Assembly (NCBI RefSeq): GCF_001427105.1
Contig: NZ_LMGI01000002.1
Location: 909,024 to 973,023 of the forward strand
DNA: 64,000 nt
Reading direction: 5' to 3'
DNA from: Sphingopyxis sp. Root154
GTDB lineage: Bacteria; Pseudomonadota; Alphaproteobacteria; Sphingomonadales; Sphingomonadaceae
The notes beneath the pieces were generated by a model. That model saw nothing but the letters and a program-made list of their open reading frames with translations. It made no database searches and was not told the origin of the DNA. The position numbers and the translations under genes are program-made. Shown piece after piece: positions 43,870 to 52,880 of this stretch; position 1 is the first letter of the stretch, and each line of letters opens with the position of its first letter.

Positions 43870-45111
43870 TCAGCGCCCCGCCTGCATCAGGATCGATTCG
43901 GACGGCAGGACATTGTCGAGGAACGGGATGATAGCGGCGCCGATCGCCGACGCATCATCCGCCGCCTCGGCGCGCCGCACCGGCGCCACCACGGGAAGCT
44001 TGCGCCCCGCCATCCGGGCGTTGAGCCGCTCGACAAGCGCGTCGACCAGTTTGCCCGGAAGCCGCCCGCCGATGAGGATGGCGGCCGGATTGATCAGGCA
44101 ATTGACCGCGATCAGCGGCTGAACGAGCACGTCGGCGGCATCGTCGAGCCATTGGACGATCACCGCCTCCTGCGCCGCCGGGCCGTCGATCAGCGCCTCG
44201 GGCCCGTTGACGATATGTCCCGCCGCTTCCAGCCGGGCGTAGAGCGCCGACAGCGAAACCGTGTCCTGCACATTCGCGCCCTCGCCGCGCGTGGGATCGG
44301 GCAGCGCCCAGATCTCGCCCGACCGCGAATCCGCGCCGCGAACATAGCTGCGGTCGATAACGAGGCCGCCGCCAAGGCCCGCGCTGATCAGCAGGTAAAA
44401 GAAGCTGGGCAGCGCGATGCCGTTGCCGAGGTGGACTTCGCCAAGCGCCGCCGACGCGGCATCATTGTCGGCGTGCAGCGGCCAGGGGAGCACTTCGCCG
44501 AGCAGCGCGCCAAGGTCGATGTCGTCCCACGCGTCATATTCGGTCGGCCGGTGCGGCAAGGAAATTCGCCCGAGATCGTCGGGCAGCGCAACGCCGACGC
44601 CAAGGATGCGCCCCCGATCGACGCCGCCCTCTTCGAGCAGTCCGGGCAGGATTTCGCGGACGTGATCGACCACCGTTCCGGGCAGCGCGAAGGCGATCTC
44701 GCGCGTGTGGCGGCTGCGGATCTTGCCCGCGAGGTCAAGCGTCACCAGCGTGATATGATCGCGATCGATGTTGAGGCCGATCGAAAAGGCGCCGTCGGGA
44801 TCGATGACGATCCGCATCGCGGGCTGGCCGCGCTTTCCCTGGAGCCGCCCTGCCGGCTTGACGAGACCCAGGTCGATCAGCCGCTTGGTGATGTTAACGA
44901 TCGTCGGCGGCGTCAGCCCGGTGACGCGCGCGAGGTCGCTGCGCGTCGTTTCGTCGGTGAGGCGAATGGCCTGCAGCACGATCCGCTGGTTATAATCGCC
45001 CGCGCGCTCCAGATTGGTGCCCGAAAGGCTGAGCGTCAGCCGGGCATCGCGCGCTTCGGGACCATTTTTCGTCGATTGCCGCCGGTCAAGACCCGGAAGA
45101 TTAAGGGTCAT
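43870..45111 (-). CDS. ROK-family transcriptional repressor (NagC/XylR type)
   Basis: The 413-aa protein combines an N-terminal winged helix (NQRIVLQAIRLTDETTRSDLARVTGLTPPTI in part, residues about 40-95) with a ROK sugar-binding domain (SIGLNIDRDHITLV, DNDAASAALGEVHLG, SAGLGGGLVID). It is the only regulator in the mannoside region and the probable repressor, sensing mannose or a phosphosugar. AAGGA lies ten bases before ATG 45111. An AT-rich region (45174-45212) upstream may hold its operator. Confidence 0.9.
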   Translation of the reverse strand: MTLNLPGLDRRQSTKNGPEARDARLTLSLSGTNLERAGDYNQRIVLQAIRLTDETTRSDLARVTGLTPPTIVNITKRLIDLGLVKPAGRLQGKRGQPAMRIVIDPDGAFSIGLNIDRDHITLVTLDLAGKIRSRHTREIAFALPGTVVDHVREILPGLLEEGGVDRGRILGVGVALPDDLGRISLPHRPTEYDAWDDIDLGALLGEVLPWPLHADNDAASAALGEVHLGNGIALPSFFYLLISAGLGGGLVIDRSYVRGADSRSGEIWALPDPTRGEGANVQDTVSLSALYARLEAAGHIVNGPEALIDGPAAQEAVIVQWLDDAADVLVQPLIAVNCLINPAAILIGGRLPGKLVDALVERLNARMAGRKLPVVAPVRRAEAADDASAIGAAIIPFLDNVLPSESILMQAGR

Positions 45112-45340
45112 CGCTGGATTGTCCTTTAAGCTTATCCGAATGCCCGGCGCCCCCCGCCAAACAGACTCGATTCATAAAATATAGGCGCTTTAATAATTCG
45201 ATTTTAGATAAAGCCGAGCGGCGCCCTCGTGTCAATGACGCGCGGCGTGGCATTGTCGCCCGAGCGCGCTTTTATCGCTTGATCTCAACCATGGTAGAGG
45301 TTGCAGAGGGCGTGCGACGCTGATTTTCACTGGAGTGCGC

Positions 45341-46762
45341 ATGAATAGCCAAACCCCCGCCCGGCCTGTCCCCCGCCTCGCCGTCTGGCGCGATCTGCTC
45401 GCGGGGGGCCGTGGCCCCGCGCTCGCGCTGGTCCTGCTCGGCTGCTGGGTGGTGGCGGCCGATTCGCTCGTCACCGCGACGATTATGCCGAGCGTCGGGG
45501 CGGACCTCGACGGATACGCCTGGTTTGGCTGGGCCGGATCGGGCTTCATGACCGGACTGGTTGTTGCAGGCGCGTCCGCCGGCTGGCTGGCCGAACGTAT
45601 TGGCCTGCGCGCAGCGATGATCCTTTCCGGCATCACATTTGCTTTTGGCTGCGTGATGAGCGCCGCAGCACCCGGCATCGCACTGTTTCTCGCCGGCCGC
45701 GTGGTGCAGGGCGCGGCGGCGGGCTGGATCGGCGGGCTGATCTATGTCGCCATGGCGATGCTGTTTCCCGGCCGCCATCTGCCGCGGGTCTTCGCGCTAT
45801 GCACCGCCGTCTGGGGGATTGCCATGCTCGCCGGCCCGCTGCTCGGCGGCGTTTTCGCCGACGCGGGACTTTGGCGCGGGGTGTTCTGGCTGTTCGCGGC
45901 GCAGGCGGTCCTGTTCGCCGTGGCGAGCTGGTTCCTCGTTCCGCCGCCGACCGATCACCGGACCGACAGCAGGCTCCCGCTCTCCACCATGGCGCTCGTT
46001 GCGCTGGGCATCGGCGCGGTGGCGACCGCGGGCGTGACCGGCGGCCTGTTGGTCCCGGCCGTCCTCCTGACGGGAGGCGTGCTCTTGCTGGCGGCCGCGT
46101 TCGCGATCGATCGCACCAGCGACAATGCGCTGTTGCCGCGCCGCAGCAGCGCCTTCCCGTTGGGCGTCGCCTACCTCACCTATTTCGCCACCACCGCGGC
46201 GGGCACCGCCTTTGCGCTTTACGCGCCCGCGATGCTGCAGATCAGCGCGAAGCTGAGCGCGCTCGAGGCGGGTTATGTCGTCGCCATCGAGGCGCTGGCC
46301 TGGACAATGGTATCGCTCTTCGTGTCGGGTGCATCGGCGCGCTGGCAGCCGCGGCTGATCATATTCGGGGCGGCCGCGATCCTCGCGGGCAATATCGGGA
46401 TTCCCCTGTCGATGGAACGCGAAAGCCTGTTCGCCACGGGCGTTTTCGCGGCTTTTCTCGGCGGTGGATTCGGCATGTCCTACGCGTTTCTGGGGCAGCA
46501 GGTCATCGGGTCGTTCGACGACGCATCGCGAACGCGCGGCTCGGCCGCGATCGGCACCGCACGCAATGCGGGTGGTGCGATCGGCGCGGCGATCGCCGGG
46601 GTGGGAGCAAATGCGGCGGGCTTTGGCGAGGGGCTCAGCAGCGCCAACCTCTCGGCCGTCGCCTGGGGTGCGATCGGGATCGGCATTCCCTTCGCCCTCG
46701 CGGGGCTGATCGGCGCAATCCGGCTCGCGCGGCCCTCAACGCCCGTGCCCGCGCCTGCCTGA
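45341..46762 (+). CDS. MFS transporter, drug-efflux (DHA2-like) type
   Basis: The 473-aa membrane protein has a helix 1 start AADSLVTATIMPSVGADL and the antiporter motif GPLLGGVFADAGLWRGVFWLF typical of 14-helix drug:H+ antiporters. GGAG five bases before ATG 45341 sets the start. It is divergent from the ROK repressor across 229 bases and convergent with the D-aminoacylase. Substrate and any link to either island are unknown. Confidence 0.87.
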   Translation: MNSQTPARPVPRLAVWRDLLAGGRGPALALVLLGCWVVAADSLVTATIMPSVGADLDGYAWFGWAGSGFMTGLVVAGASAGWLAERIGLRAAMILSGITFAFGCVMSAAAPGIALFLAGRVVQGAAAGWIGGLIYVAMAMLFPGRHLPRVFALCTAVWGIAMLAGPLLGGVFADAGLWRGVFWLFAAQAVLFAVASWFLVPPPTDHRTDSRLPLSTMALVALGIGAVATAGVTGGLLVPAVLLTGGVLLLAAAFAIDRTSDNALLPRRSSAFPLGVAYLTYFATTAAGTAFALYAPAMLQISAKLSALEAGYVVAIEALAWTMVSLFVSGASARWQPRLIIFGAAAILAGNIGIPLSMERESLFATGVFAAFLGGGFGMSYAFLGQQVIGSFDDASRTRGSAAIGTARNAGGAIGAAIAGVGANAAGFGEGLSSANLSAVAWGAIGIGIPFALAGLIGAIRLARPSTPVPAPA

Positions 46763-46778
46763 GGGCGGCGAGCAAAAT

Positions 46779-48431
46779 TTAGCTCGGGAGCGGTGCGGCG
46801 CAGCCGGCCGGACGGGGCCGCAACAGCGCGCGGCCGGCGGCGACACCGGTCGTCCGCCCGTCGTCGACCGCCAGCGCGCCGTTGACGAACAATTTTCGCA
46901 CGCCGACGCTCAGTTCGCGCGGGCGGACATAATCGGCGCGCGGGGCATATTGATCGGGATCGAAGACGAGCACATCGGCGAAATAGCCGGGACGCAGATA
47001 GCCGCGCCGGTCGAGCTTGTAGATGTCGGCGGTGCGCCCCGTCGACTGGCGGATGAAGGTCGCGAGGTCGATGACCTTCCGCTCGCGAACATAGCGCACA
47101 TATTTTTCGGGGAAGGTCGCGAACATACGTGGATGACCGTCCGATCCGTCGGACGATGTCACCATCCACGGCTGCTTCATCAGCAGGTCGACGTCGGCCT
47201 GCGCCATATTGAACGACGCGACTGCGGTGCCCCCGCCCCGCGGCCCCTGATCCTTCGCCTCGACGCTCTGGCGGATAATGCGCAGTGCGGCGTCGCGGCT
47301 ATCGAGTTTCCATTCTGCGGCGACCTCGGCGAGGGTCTTTCCGGTCCAGGGGAAACCCTGCGCGATGAGCAGCAGCGCTTTCGCGCCGCCGCGTCGGCGC
47401 AGATTTTCCTGCATCTCGCCGCGTATCCGTTCCAGTGTTGCGGGATCGTCCAGCCGCTTCAACAGCGCCGGCCCGCCGCCGTCGACCGCCCAGCGCGGCA
47501 GCAGCGACGCGTCGAGGCTCGATCCCGACGCCAGCCAGGGATATTGGTCGGCGGTCACATCGACCCCCGACTTGCGCGCGGCGTCGATCGCGGCGATCAC
47601 CGCGCCGGCCTGTCCATGGACGTCGACGCCGAGCGCCTTCAGATGCGCGAAATGGACCGGCATTCCGGCCTCCCGTCCGATGTCGATCGCCTCCTTAACC
47701 GATCCGAGCAGGCCGATGCTGTAGCTCGATTCATCGCGCTGATGGGTGTCGTAGATGCCGCCGCGGCTCGCCGCCTCGCGCGCAACCGCGACGACCTCGT
47801 CCGTCGCGGCGAAGCTTTGCGGCGCATAGAAAAGCCCGGTCGACAGGCCGACGGCACCTTCGCACATGCCCTTGGCCACCAGCGCCTTCATCCGGTCGAG
47901 CTCGGCGGGGTTCGGCGCGCGCGCATCCTGTCCGAGCACGCGCTGGCGAACCGGATTGAAACCGACGAACAGGACGATATTGGTGCCGATTCCCGACGCC
48001 GCCAGCTTGCCGCTATCCTCCGCGACATCGGGCGTGCCCGACCCGTCAACCCCGATCATCACGGTGGTCGCCCCCTGATTGAGCCACGCCGCGTTGACGC
48101 GCAGCGCCTTGTCGGGCGAACGGATGAAGCTGTCGGCATGCGTGTGCGGATCGATGAAGCCCGGCGCGACGATCATGCCCTTGGCGTCGATGATCTTGCC
48201 CGCCGAATAGCGGCCGGATTTACCGACGTAGACGATCTGATCGCCGCGAATGGCGACATCGCCGACAAAGGGCTTACCCTCGCCGCCGTCATAAATCGTA
48301 CCGCCGCGGATGATCACATCGACCGCCTCGTCCGCCTTCGCCGCCGCTCCGGCAACGCAGAGCAGCGCCGCGGCGACCGACAGCGAACCGATTGTCCGGC
48401 GAACCGAAAGCGAGGCAAGCGGTTGGGGCAT
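46779..48431 (-). CDS. N-acyl-D-amino-acid deacylase (D-aminoacylase) family
   Basis: The 550-aa amidohydrolase-superfamily protein has a signal-like N-terminus (ending AKADEA), so may be periplasmic. Motifs are DVIIRGGTIYDGGEGKP, the metal site GFIDPHTHAD, STGLFYAP, YDTHQRDES and FAHLKALG, and SSDGSDGHPR near the end. The family removes acyl groups from N-acyl-D-amino acids. It is divergent from a LysR gene, with a 19-bp palindromic motif between, and next to D-glutamate/muropeptide genes, in keeping with D-amino-acid recovery. GGAAGGA lies about ten bases before ATG 48431. Confidence 0.9.
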   Translation of the reverse strand: MPQPLASLSVRRTIGSLSVAAALLCVAGAAAKADEAVDVIIRGGTIYDGGEGKPFVGDVAIRGDQIVYVGKSGRYSAGKIIDAKGMIVAPGFIDPHTHADSFIRSPDKALRVNAAWLNQGATTVMIGVDGSGTPDVAEDSGKLAASGIGTNIVLFVGFNPVRQRVLGQDARAPNPAELDRMKALVAKGMCEGAVGLSTGLFYAPQSFAATDEVVAVAREAASRGGIYDTHQRDESSYSIGLLGSVKEAIDIGREAGMPVHFAHLKALGVDVHGQAGAVIAAIDAARKSGVDVTADQYPWLASGSSLDASLLPRWAVDGGGPALLKRLDDPATLERIRGEMQENLRRRGGAKALLLIAQGFPWTGKTLAEVAAEWKLDSRDAALRIIRQSVEAKDQGPRGGGTAVASFNMAQADVDLLMKQPWMVTSSDGSDGHPRMFATFPEKYVRYVRERKVIDLATFIRQSTGRTADIYKLDRRGYLRPGYFADVLVFDPDQYAPRADYVRPRELSVGVRKLFVNGALAVDDGRTTGVAAGRALLRPRPAGCAAPLPS

Positions 48432-48515
48432 CGGCGTGATCCTTCCATGTGCGTTTTCCGGTGGGGAGGATGTCTCGAACAGACATCCCGCGTCCAGACA
48501 GCGTTGTTGCACCCC

Positions 48516-48534
48516 CTATAACCCGATGGCATAG
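48516..48534. promoter_or_regulatory. LysR-type box, site 1
   Basis: CTATAACCCGATGGCATAG lies in the divergent D-aminoacylase/lysR promoter. Related 19-bp sites occur at 49494 and 59344 (pattern CTATAR-N7-SYATWS). Confidence 0.6.
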
Positions 48535-48614
48535 AGATCAAAGCCACAACAATATCCGGCCAAAACAAGGGGCAATCGCATGCCCCGGTGTCGCAACTTC
48601 GGGATCGTAACGGG

Positions 48615-49499
48615 ATGAACCTGCGCCAGATCGAGATATTCCACGCGGTCTTCCTGCACGGCACGGTCAGCGCCGCGGCGCGGTCGCTCAACGTGTCGCA
48701 GCCGTCGGTGACGAAGGTGCTGCGCCATGCCGAACGTTCGATCGGCCTGACCCTGTTCGAACGGTCGAAAGGGCGGCTGATCCCGACGCAGGACGCGCAC
48801 ACGCTGTTCGCCGAAGTCTCCGACATTCAGGACCGCGTGCGTTCGCTGCGTCAGGCGTGCCAGAATCTGCGCCATGGACGCGGCGGGCTGCTCCGCATTT
48901 CGGCGCTTCCGTCGCTCGGGCTCGGCGCGATTCCCGAGGCGGTCGCGCGCTTCATGGGCGACCATGCGGATATCATGTTCGACCTCCAGACGCTCCATCA
49001 CGACGAAATGGTGCGCAAACTCTACGAACATGAAACCGACATCGCGATCAGTTTCGAGGTGCCGTTGTCGGCGCCCGTCGCGCATCAGGTGATCGGCGAG
49101 GGCGAGCTGGTCGTCATCTATCGCGAAGAGGATATGCCCGGCGCACCACCGCGCCTGCACCTCGACGAGCTCCGCGGGCACAAGTTCATCAGCCCGGTGC
49201 AAGGCGGCCCGATCGGACGGATGCTGTCGAGCGAGCTCAGCCGGCTCGAGGTCGTGCTCGACGAAGTGGTGTCGGCGCGCACCTATTATGTCGCCGCGGC
49301 GCTGGTAAGCGCGGGGGTCGGCATGGCGATCGTCGACAATTTCACCGCGCATGCCGCGCTGCCCCCCGGGCTCTCGAGCCGGCCGCTGCAGCCCGCGATC
49401 ACCTTCGACATCAACGCGGTCTATTTGCAGAACCGCCCGCCGTCGCGAACCGCGTCGGCGTTCCTCGCGGTGCTCGCAACGGTGATCGAGGGGCTATAG
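48615..49499 (+). CDS. LysR-family transcriptional regulator
   Basis: The 294-aa protein has the LysR winged helix at the N-terminus (MNLRQIEIFHAVFLHGTVSAAARSLNVSQPSVTKVLRHAE in part) and a two-lobe effector domain. It is divergent from the D-aminoacylase and precedes the dgcN-like operon. A 19-bp palindromic motif covers its stop codon, and others lie in front of the D-aminoacylase and between the acylase and receptor genes, so it probably controls all three units. The inducer could be D-glutamate, N-acetyl-D-glutamate or a muropeptide. Confidence 0.93.
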   Translation: MNLRQIEIFHAVFLHGTVSAAARSLNVSQPSVTKVLRHAERSIGLTLFERSKGRLIPTQDAHTLFAEVSDIQDRVRSLRQACQNLRHGRGGLLRISALPSLGLGAIPEAVARFMGDHADIMFDLQTLHHDEMVRKLYEHETDIAISFEVPLSAPVAHQVIGEGELVVIYREEDMPGAPPRLHLDELRGHKFISPVQGGPIGRMLSSELSRLEVVLDEVVSARTYYVAAALVSAGVGMAIVDNFTAHAALPPGLSSRPLQPAITFDINAVYLQNRPPSRTASAFLAVLATVIEGL

Positions 49500-49512
49500 C
49501 ATCAAGCTATAG
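49494..49512. promoter_or_regulatory. LysR-type box, site 2
   Basis: CTATAGCATCAAGCTATAG is a CTATAG-N7-CTATAG palindrome overlapping the lysR stop and 82 bases before the dgcN-like start. It is the best-formed of the three sites. Confidence 0.65.
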
Positions 49513-49594
49513 TATATGGGGCGCTAGATATTGGGGCGATACGGCCGCTGGGGATAATATCGGCCGCTCATCATCACGCAGGTTTCCCGGATCC

Positions 49595-50617
49595 ATGATC
49601 GAAACGCCCTATCTTCTCTACCTCGGCCACTCCAGCGACCCCGCCGACATCAAGACCTCGCGCGGGCTCGCGGTGTTCCGCCCCGACATTTGTGTCGGCG
49701 AATATCGTCACGACGATTGCCCGCTGACTCTGGACCTGCCGCGGATGGATTTCGCCGCAGCGTACGCCGCCGGCGCGCGGACGCTGGTGCTCGGCATCGC
49801 CAATGCGGGCGGCAAGCTCGGCGAGGATCTGATCGTCGATGCGCTCGCCGCGATGGACGCCGGGTTCGACATCGCATCGGGGCTGCACCACCGGCTCAAC
49901 GCCGAACCGCGCCTGATTGCAGCCGCGGCGCGGCTCGGCCGCAAACTCCACGATGTGCGCGACCCGCGGCCCGACATTCCGATCGGCAATGGCAAGCCGC
50001 GCGCGGGCAAACGGCTGCTGACCGTCGGCACCGATTGTTCGGTCGGCAAGATGTATACGACGCTGTGCCTCGCGAGCGCGCTCGAAAAGCGCGGCGTCGC
50101 CGCCGATTTCCGTGCGACCGGACAGACCGGCATATTGATCGCGGGCGACGGCGTTCCGCTCGATGCCGTGGTCGCCGACTTCATCTCGGGCGCGATCGAA
50201 CAGATTTCGCCCGCGCGCACCGACGATGGCTGGGACCTGATCGAAGGCCAGGGCTCGCTTTATCACCCCTCCTTCGCCGGGGTGTCGACAGGCCTGCTTC
50301 ACGGCGCACAGCCCGATGCGCTCGTCCTCTGCCACGACCCGGTGCGTCCGCATATGCGCGGCCTGCCGCATTATCCGCTGCCCGGCATATCCGAAACGCT
50401 GGAGGCCAATCTGCGCGTGGCGCGGCTGACGAGTGCCGATGTGCGGGTAGTCGGCATCGCGCTCAACACCTCGGCGATGCTCGAGGATGCGGCGCGCGCC
50501 TTGTGTGCCGCGACCGAGGCCGAGTTCGGGCTGCCGACCAGCGATCCCTATCGCTTCGGGGTCGAGGCGATCCTCGACCGGCTGCTCGATATGCACGCCA
50601 CCGCCGAAACCGTCTGA
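49595..50617 (+). CDS. dgcN: DgcN-like D-glutamate N-acetyltransferase (DUF1611)
   Basis: The 340-aa DUF1611 protein has an N-terminal Rossmann-like part and a P-loop-like segment GTDCSVGKMYTT followed by FRATGQTGILIAGDGVPLDAVVADFISGA, GQGSLYHPSFAGVS and CHDPVRPHMRG. Members next to enolase-superfamily epimerases were reported as D-glutamate N-acetyltransferases (DgcN), partnered with the racemase DgcA; that pair is exactly what is seen here. It opens a six-gene operon. The assignment rests on the family plus the neighbour gene. Confidence 0.87.
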   Translation: MIETPYLLYLGHSSDPADIKTSRGLAVFRPDICVGEYRHDDCPLTLDLPRMDFAAAYAAGARTLVLGIANAGGKLGEDLIVDALAAMDAGFDIASGLHHRLNAEPRLIAAAARLGRKLHDVRDPRPDIPIGNGKPRAGKRLLTVGTDCSVGKMYTTLCLASALEKRGVAADFRATGQTGILIAGDGVPLDAVVADFISGAIEQISPARTDDGWDLIEGQGSLYHPSFAGVSTGLLHGAQPDALVLCHDPVRPHMRGLPHYPLPGISETLEANLRVARLTSADVRVVGIALNTSAMLEDAARALCAATEAEFGLPTSDPYRFGVEAILDRLLDMHATAETV

Positions 50618-50627
50618 TCGCCCGACG

Positions 50628-51620
50628 ATGCCCCGCATCCTGACCGTCGCCGGCGAAATCCTGCCGCTGCACACGCCGTTTCGCATATCACGGGGGGTCA
50701 AGACCGCGGCGCAGGTGGTGACCGTCGCCATCGCGCAGGACGGTGTCACCGGACGCGGCGAATGCGTTCCCTACCCCCGCTATGGCGAGGATGTCGAAAG
50801 CACAGTTCTCGCGATCGAAGCGGCGCGCGAGGCGATCGAGCACGGGCTCGGCCGGCAGGAATTGCTGGAGTTGATGCCCGCCGGCGCCGCGCGCAATGCA
50901 GTCGACTGCGCGCTGTGGGATCTCGAACTGCGGCGCGCGGGAAGCGATGTCGCGGCGGCGCTGGGCCTCGAACGACCGCTGCGCCCGATCGTCACCGCGA
51001 TGACGGTCAGCCTCGACACCCCCGACCGCATGGCGCTCGCCGCCGCAGCGCTCGCCGACGCACCGCTGGTCAAGGTGAAGGTTGACCAGAGCGATCCCGC
51101 CGCGCAACTCAAGGCCGTCCGCGCCGCAGCGCCCAAACCCAAAATCATCGTCGATCCCAATGAAAGCTGGACGATCGCCGAGGTCCGCGACTTGCAGGGG
51201 CTGATGACCGATCTGCGTATCGACCTGCTCGAACAGCCGCTGCCCGCCGACGCCGATAGCGACCTCGTCGGTTTCCGCTCGGCGATCCCGATCGCGGCCG
51301 ATGAATCGGTGCATGTCGCGGCCGATTTGGGCAGCCTTCCCGATGGCTATGCGGTCGTGAACATCAAGCTCGACAAGACCGGCGGCCTCACCGCAGCGCT
51401 CGATCTGGCGCAGGCGGCGCGGGCGCGCGGGCTGGGCGTGATGACGGGCTGCATGATCTGTTCGTCGCTCTCGATCGCGCCGGCGTGGGCGATTGCGGCG
51501 ACGAGCAGCTTCGTCGACCTTGACGGACCGCTCTGGCTTGCAGAGGATCGGCCGGGCGGGGTCAGCGCGGCGAACGGTATCATGGCGCCGCCGCGGCCCG
51601 GTTTCTGGGGCGGTATTTGA
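50628..51620 (+). CDS. dgcA: DgcA-like enolase-superfamily racemase/dipeptide epimerase
   Basis: The 330-aa protein has the muconate-lactonising/dipeptide-epimerase layout: the KxK pair in LVKVKVDQ, metal ligands in IIVDPNESW, DLLEQP and AADES, and the second catalytic Lys in NIKLDKTGG. Related enzymes epimerise L-Ala-D/L-Glu from murein or racemise N-acetyl-glutamate. The dgcN-like gene ten bases upstream favours N-acetyl-D-glutamate racemase; L-Ala-D-Glu epimerase is the alternative and also fits the muropeptide genes downstream. Confidence 0.9.
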   Translation: MPRILTVAGEILPLHTPFRISRGVKTAAQVVTVAIAQDGVTGRGECVPYPRYGEDVESTVLAIEAAREAIEHGLGRQELLELMPAGAARNAVDCALWDLELRRAGSDVAAALGLERPLRPIVTAMTVSLDTPDRMALAAAALADAPLVKVKVDQSDPAAQLKAVRAAAPKPKIIVDPNESWTIAEVRDLQGLMTDLRIDLLEQPLPADADSDLVGFRSAIPIAADESVHVAADLGSLPDGYAVVNIKLDKTGGLTAALDLAQAARARGLGVMTGCMICSSLSIAPAWAIAATSSFVDLDGPLWLAEDRPGGVSAANGIMAPPRPGFWGGI

Positions 51621-51641
51621 TACGATAAAACAGGGGGACGG

Positions 51642-52880
51642 ATGACGGGGTTTCTTCGCGGCTGGTTCGCAGTGCCGCTGTGGCAACGCGTATTGGGCGC
51701 GATGGTCGTCGGCGTGCTGCTGGGGCTCCTGTGGCCTGCCGCGACCGGCGCGATCGCCTTCATCGGCGAATTGTTCGTCCGTGTGATCCGGATGCTCGTT
51801 GTCCCGATCGTCTTCATCAGCATCGCGTCGGGCGTCACCGCGCTCGCCGACCCGCGCAAGCTGGGCTCGGTCGGCGCGCGCACGGTCGGCCTGTTCGCCG
51901 CGACCACATTCTGCGCGGTGTCGATCGGCATGATCGTCGGCCTGCTGCTCGAACCCGGACAGGGCGCCGCGCTCGGCAGCGCCGTCCCGCACGCCCTCGG
52001 CGAGCCCAAGTCGCTGCACGACCAGCTGGTCGGCATCGTCCCCGTCAATATCGTGCAGGCGCTGGTCGAGGGCGACATGCTCGCGATCATCTTCTTTTCC
52101 ATGCTTTTCGGCTTCGGCGTCATCCTCGCCGGGGAAGCGGGGCGCCCGATGGCCGACCTGCTGCAATCGGCGGGACAGGTGCTGTTCCAGCTGGTGCGGA
52201 TCGTCATGGAAATCACCCCTTTCGGCGTGCTGGCGCTGATCGCGAAAGCGGTCGCCGACAATGGCGTCGCGGTGTTCGCCAACATCGGCTGGCTGGCGGT
52301 GGGCGTCGCGGCAGGGGTGGTGCTGCAAATCCTGCTCGTTCATGTGCCACTGATCGCGTTCGTCGCGCGGCGGCCGGTGCTCCGCTTCTACCGCACGATC
52401 GTCGACGCGCTGGCGGTTGCCTTTTCGACCGCATCTTCTGCGGCCACCCTGCCCGTCGCGCTGCGCATCGCGCTCGAAGACCTGCGCATCGCGCCCGGGG
52501 TCGCCAAGACCGTGCTGCCGATCGGTGCGAGCATCGGCAAGGATGGCACCGCGATGTACGTCGGCCTGCTCAGCATTTTCGCGTTGCAGGCGGTCGGCGT
52601 CGAACCCGACCTGCCGATGCTGGCGATCGTCCTGCTCACCGGCGCGCTCGCGGCGTTCGGCACCGCGCCGATCCCATCGGCGTCACTCTTCATGCTCGCC
52701 GCCGTCCTCTCCGCGGTCGGCGTGTCGCCCGAACAGACCGCGCTCGTCGTCGGCTTCGTCCTGCCCTTTGACCGGCTCCTCGACATGACGCGCACCGTCG
52801 CAAGCGCGAGTGCGAACCTCACGGTCACCAGCGTCGTCGCGCGCTGGGAAAACGCCATCGAGCCCGAGGAAAAGGCGTGA
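51642..52880 (+). CDS. DAACS (glutamate/aspartate-type) transporter with altered cation sites
   Basis: The 412-aa membrane protein is a member of the dicarboxylate/amino acid:cation symporter family: FVRVIRMLVVPIVFISIASGV, the Ser-rich STASSAATLP hairpin, and DRLLDMTRT with the Arg that binds the substrate side-chain carboxylate. The NMDGT motif reads GKDGT, and the last-helix N and D sodium ligands are S and N, so the classical sodium sites look lost. It probably carries D/L-glutamate, aspartate or a related acid, perhaps with protons. It overlaps the next gene by GTGA. Confidence 0.9.
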   Translation: MTGFLRGWFAVPLWQRVLGAMVVGVLLGLLWPAATGAIAFIGELFVRVIRMLVVPIVFISIASGVTALADPRKLGSVGARTVGLFAATTFCAVSIGMIVGLLLEPGQGAALGSAVPHALGEPKSLHDQLVGIVPVNIVQALVEGDMLAIIFFSMLFGFGVILAGEAGRPMADLLQSAGQVLFQLVRIVMEITPFGVLALIAKAVADNGVAVFANIGWLAVGVAAGVVLQILLVHVPLIAFVARRPVLRFYRTIVDALAVAFSTASSAATLPVALRIALEDLRIAPGVAKTVLPIGASIGKDGTAMYVGLLSIFALQAVGVEPDLPMLAIVLLTGALAAFGTAPIPSASLFMLAAVLSAVGVSPEQTALVVGFVLPFDRLLDMTRTVASASANLTVTSVVARWENAIEPEEKA

